From: UBA8516 sp035455245
GTDB taxonomy: Archaea > Thermoproteota > Nitrososphaeria > Nitrososphaerales > Nitrosopumilaceae
DNA: 6,995 nucleotides
Assembly: GCA_035455245.1 (NCBI GenBank)
Contig: DATIFN010000014.1
Span: 1 to 6,995, forward strand
Reading direction: 5' to 3'
Below the pieces are notes generated by a model. That model was not told the DNA's origin, ran no database searches, and saw only the letters and a list, made by a program, of their open reading frames with translations. The position numbers and the translations under genes were made by a program. Positions 5,453 to 6,995 of the stretch are shown here, piece by piece; position 1 is the stretch's first letter; each line of letters starts with the position of its first letter.

Positions 5453-6874
5453 CTAGATGGTTATGATTCCTTGTGTTATTAGATACTGAATTCCTCGCAC
5501 AAAGTCACTATCTGAGATCGTTCCATCCGCCCACCAGCCAGCATTATTTTTTACCCATGAAGGTATCTGTTGCGATGAACTGGCTCCTTTTTTGGTTTCA
5601 GGTATCTTCATTATTTTTTCTTTGATCAGATATTGTATGCCCTGTACAAAGTCAGGATCACCAATTTGATCTATGGACCACCATTTTGCATTATTTTTTA
5701 TCCAAGCTGGAATACTGTAGGTTCCCTCTGAGGCAGAATCAGTTGATATAATTCCAGGTCCCCCATATGCAAAAAGTTGTTCTCCTTTAAATTTAATCTG
5801 TGACAAACCAACTTTCCCAATTTCCCTGACCGAATCTGGAAGCGGAACATAATTTAGAGCAGTTGCATGTTCCTGTCCATCAGTAATCATCCAATAAATT
5901 AGATGGACTAGAGCCTTGGCTTTGTCTTGTTCCATTCCTGAAATTTGGTCCAAGTTTTTGTATACTAGAAGGTAGCTAAAACTAGAGATAGGATAAGAAT
6001 TCTCACCTGGTTGATTTACAATTGATACCTTGCTCCAATCACCATCAGAATTTGGTAATGTTTTTGTGGATTCAGCTGCTGCAGATTTTATAGATTCTAT
6101 TGAAGGCTCTACAAATGCGGTTCCATCTCCATTTTGAACAAATGCGTAGGACATTGAATTTTGAATCGCATATGCCAATTCAACATAGCCAATAGAGTAC
6201 GGGGTTTGTCGTATTACTCCTGCAACTCCTTCATTTCCAGGAGAACCTACGCCAACTGGCCAGGGGACACTCTTTCCTTTTCCTATATTATCTTTCCAAG
6301 TTTTACTAACTGTTGACAAGTAATCAGTGAAACCATAGGTTGTACCAGAACCATCAGAGCGTCTTACTACAAGAATATCTTTGTCTGGTAGGTTGATGTC
6401 CTTGTTTATCTCCTGGATCTTTTTGTCATTCCACTTTGTTATTTTACCCATGTAAATGTCTGCGATTATTGGACCTGTAAGTTTTAGTCCTTTTTGAGGT
6501 ACCTCTTTGAGGTTATAAGAAATTGTGATCGCACCTATTGTTTCAGGAATATGTAAAGTTCCAGATGCAAGGGTAGATTCTGCTTGTGATAAAGGTGCAT
6601 CTGATGCACCAAAATCTACAGTTTTTTCAGTGTGTGCTTTTACGCCACCACCGCTGCCAATTGACTGATAGTTGATTGTAACTCCAGGATACAACGCATT
6701 GTATTCTACTCTCCACTTGTCAATTAAAGGAAATGGAAAGGTAGCACCTGCTCCTGTAATCTGAAATTTACCAGTAGGGGCAGGGGGAGTAATTGCTGCA
6801 TATACTGCAGAGCTTGTTGTTGGTAGAACCAATATTACCATCAAAAATAATCCTAAGGTTTGTGTTGTCTTCAT
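5453..6874 (-). CDS. pstS: Phosphate ABC transporter substrate-binding protein PstS with two C-terminal tryptophan modules
   Basis: A 473-residue exported receptor that binds phosphate outside the membrane and delivers it to the PstCAB importer. The signal peptide covers residues 1-27 (core LGLFLMVILVLP, end VYAA). The PstS fold follows: GAGATFPFPLIDKW (41-54), SIGSGGGV (71-78), DFGASDAPL (87-95), RRSDGSGTTYGFTDYL (171-186) and GSPGNEGV (210-217). These hold the Thr/Ser/Asp/Arg positions that bind phosphate in the family. YWMITDGQEHATALNYVPLP (327-346) is the usual end of the domain. About 100 residues are extra: a linker and two 37-residue modules (388-424 and 437-473) sharing 22 identical positions, probably used for cell-surface retention. 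The start is ATG 6874. No pstC, pstA or pstB lies in the window. The upstream element matches those of the two secreted paralogues. Confidence 0.94.
   Translation of the reverse strand: MKTTQTLGLFLMVILVLPTTSSAVYAAITPPAPTGKFQITGAGATFPFPLIDKWRVEYNALYPGVTINYQSIGSGGGVKAHTEKTVDFGASDAPLSQAESTLASGTLHIPETIGAITISYNLKEVPQKGLKLTGPIIADIYMGKITKWNDKKIQEINKDINLPDKDILVVRRSDGSGTTYGFTDYLSTVSKTWKDNIGKGKSVPWPVGVGSPGNEGVAGVIRQTPYSIGYVELAYAIQNSMSYAFVQNGDGTAFVEPSIESIKSAAAESTKTLPNSDGDWSKVSIVNQPGENSYPISSFSYLLVYKNLDQISGMEQDKAKALVHLIYWMITDGQEHATALNYVPLPDSVREIGKVGLSQIKFKGEQLFAYGGPGIISTDSASEGTYSIPAWIKNNAKWWSIDQIGDPDFVQGIQYLIKEKIMKIPETKKGASSSQQIPSWVKNNAGWWADGTISDSDFVRGIQYLITQGIITI
5456..5566 (-). repeat. Tryptophan-rich module 2 of PstS
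   Basis: Residues 437-473, from IPSWVKNNAGWW to the very end (QYLITQGIITI). It shares 22 of 37 positions with module 1 and is closer to the form I associate with thaumarchaeal secreted proteins. Confidence 0.85.
5603..5713 (-). repeat. Tryptophan-rich module 1 of PstS
   Basis: Residues 388-424, from IPAWIKNNAKWW through DPDFVQGIQYLI. It is joined to module 2 by a 12-residue Ser/Gly/Lys-rich linker. Conserved between the two are IPxW, KNNAxWW, an Ile, D-x-DFV and GIQYLI. Confidence 0.85.
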
Positions 6875-6933
6875 CAGTTGTATCGTATTTTATTTTCTAT
6901 TTACAAATACCGCGCATAGATCATATATCTAGC

Positions 6934-6958
6934 TGTAAACTACTTTAACTATATAGTA
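6934..6958. promoter_or_regulatory. Shared palindromic upstream element, copy 3 (pstS)
   Basis: The core ACTATATAGT at 6948-6957 is a perfect 10-bp palindrome, 73 nt upstream of the pstS ATG, against 72 nt for the same core in the other two promoters. It is preceded by TGTAAACTAC, comparable to TGTACACTAT, with one extra base of spacing. Almost nothing else in this promoter resembles the other two, so the match is not explained by the recent duplication. Confidence 0.55.
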
Positions 6959-6995
6959 ATACATAATGGAGGGTTAAAAGTTCCTTGAGAAAAAT

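Noticed and set aside
6959..6995. Start of a divergent gene at the right edge
   Set aside because: The ATG at 6966 runs into a stop after two codons, and the TTG near the end leaves too few codons to judge.

Overview
The window most likely comes from an ammonia-oxidising-type archaeon (Nitrososphaerota/Thaumarchaeota, probably Nitrosopumilales). The evidence is low GC, the archaeal ribosomal pair S24e–S27ae, an archaeal Pus10 pseudouridine synthase, TATA-like boxes at leaderless spacing, T-rich gene ends without strong hairpins, and secreted proteins ending in the tryptophan-rich 'IPxW[IV]KNNAxWW' module that I associate with this lineage. The assignment rests on recognising families by eye, not on a search.

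Left part (1-790, + strand): the 3' end of rps24e is joined by a TAATG overlap to rps27ae. It is followed by about 345 bases with no long gene, which hold a candidate 39-residue single-pass membrane microprotein with its own TATA-like box. Middle part (791-2703, - strand): a HEFLH zinc-metalloprotease-like protein of unknown family lies downstream of pus10 and has its own well-placed TATA box. Then a DUF6328-like four-helix membrane protein runs on the + strand (2799-3383). A short convergent - strand ORF for a small membrane protein overlaps its 3' end.

Right part (3663-6874, - strand): three consecutive genes for exported proteins, each with its own promoter. Two are divergent paralogues of unknown function (239 and 265 aa), and the third is a PstS-type phosphate-binding protein. 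All three carry the same palindromic element, core ACTATATAGT, at nearly the same distance (about 72 nt) upstream of the start codon. The two paralogues also share a gapless 168-bp block with 4 mismatches, covering promoter and signal peptide, while their mature parts have diverged strongly. PstS and the 265-aa protein share the tryptophan-rich C-terminal module. The most interesting reading is a small co-regulated set of cell-surface proteins, possibly a phosphate-starvation regulon, in which two unknown secreted proteins are expressed together with the phosphate receptor. The shared sequences are directly visible; the regulatory meaning is inferred.
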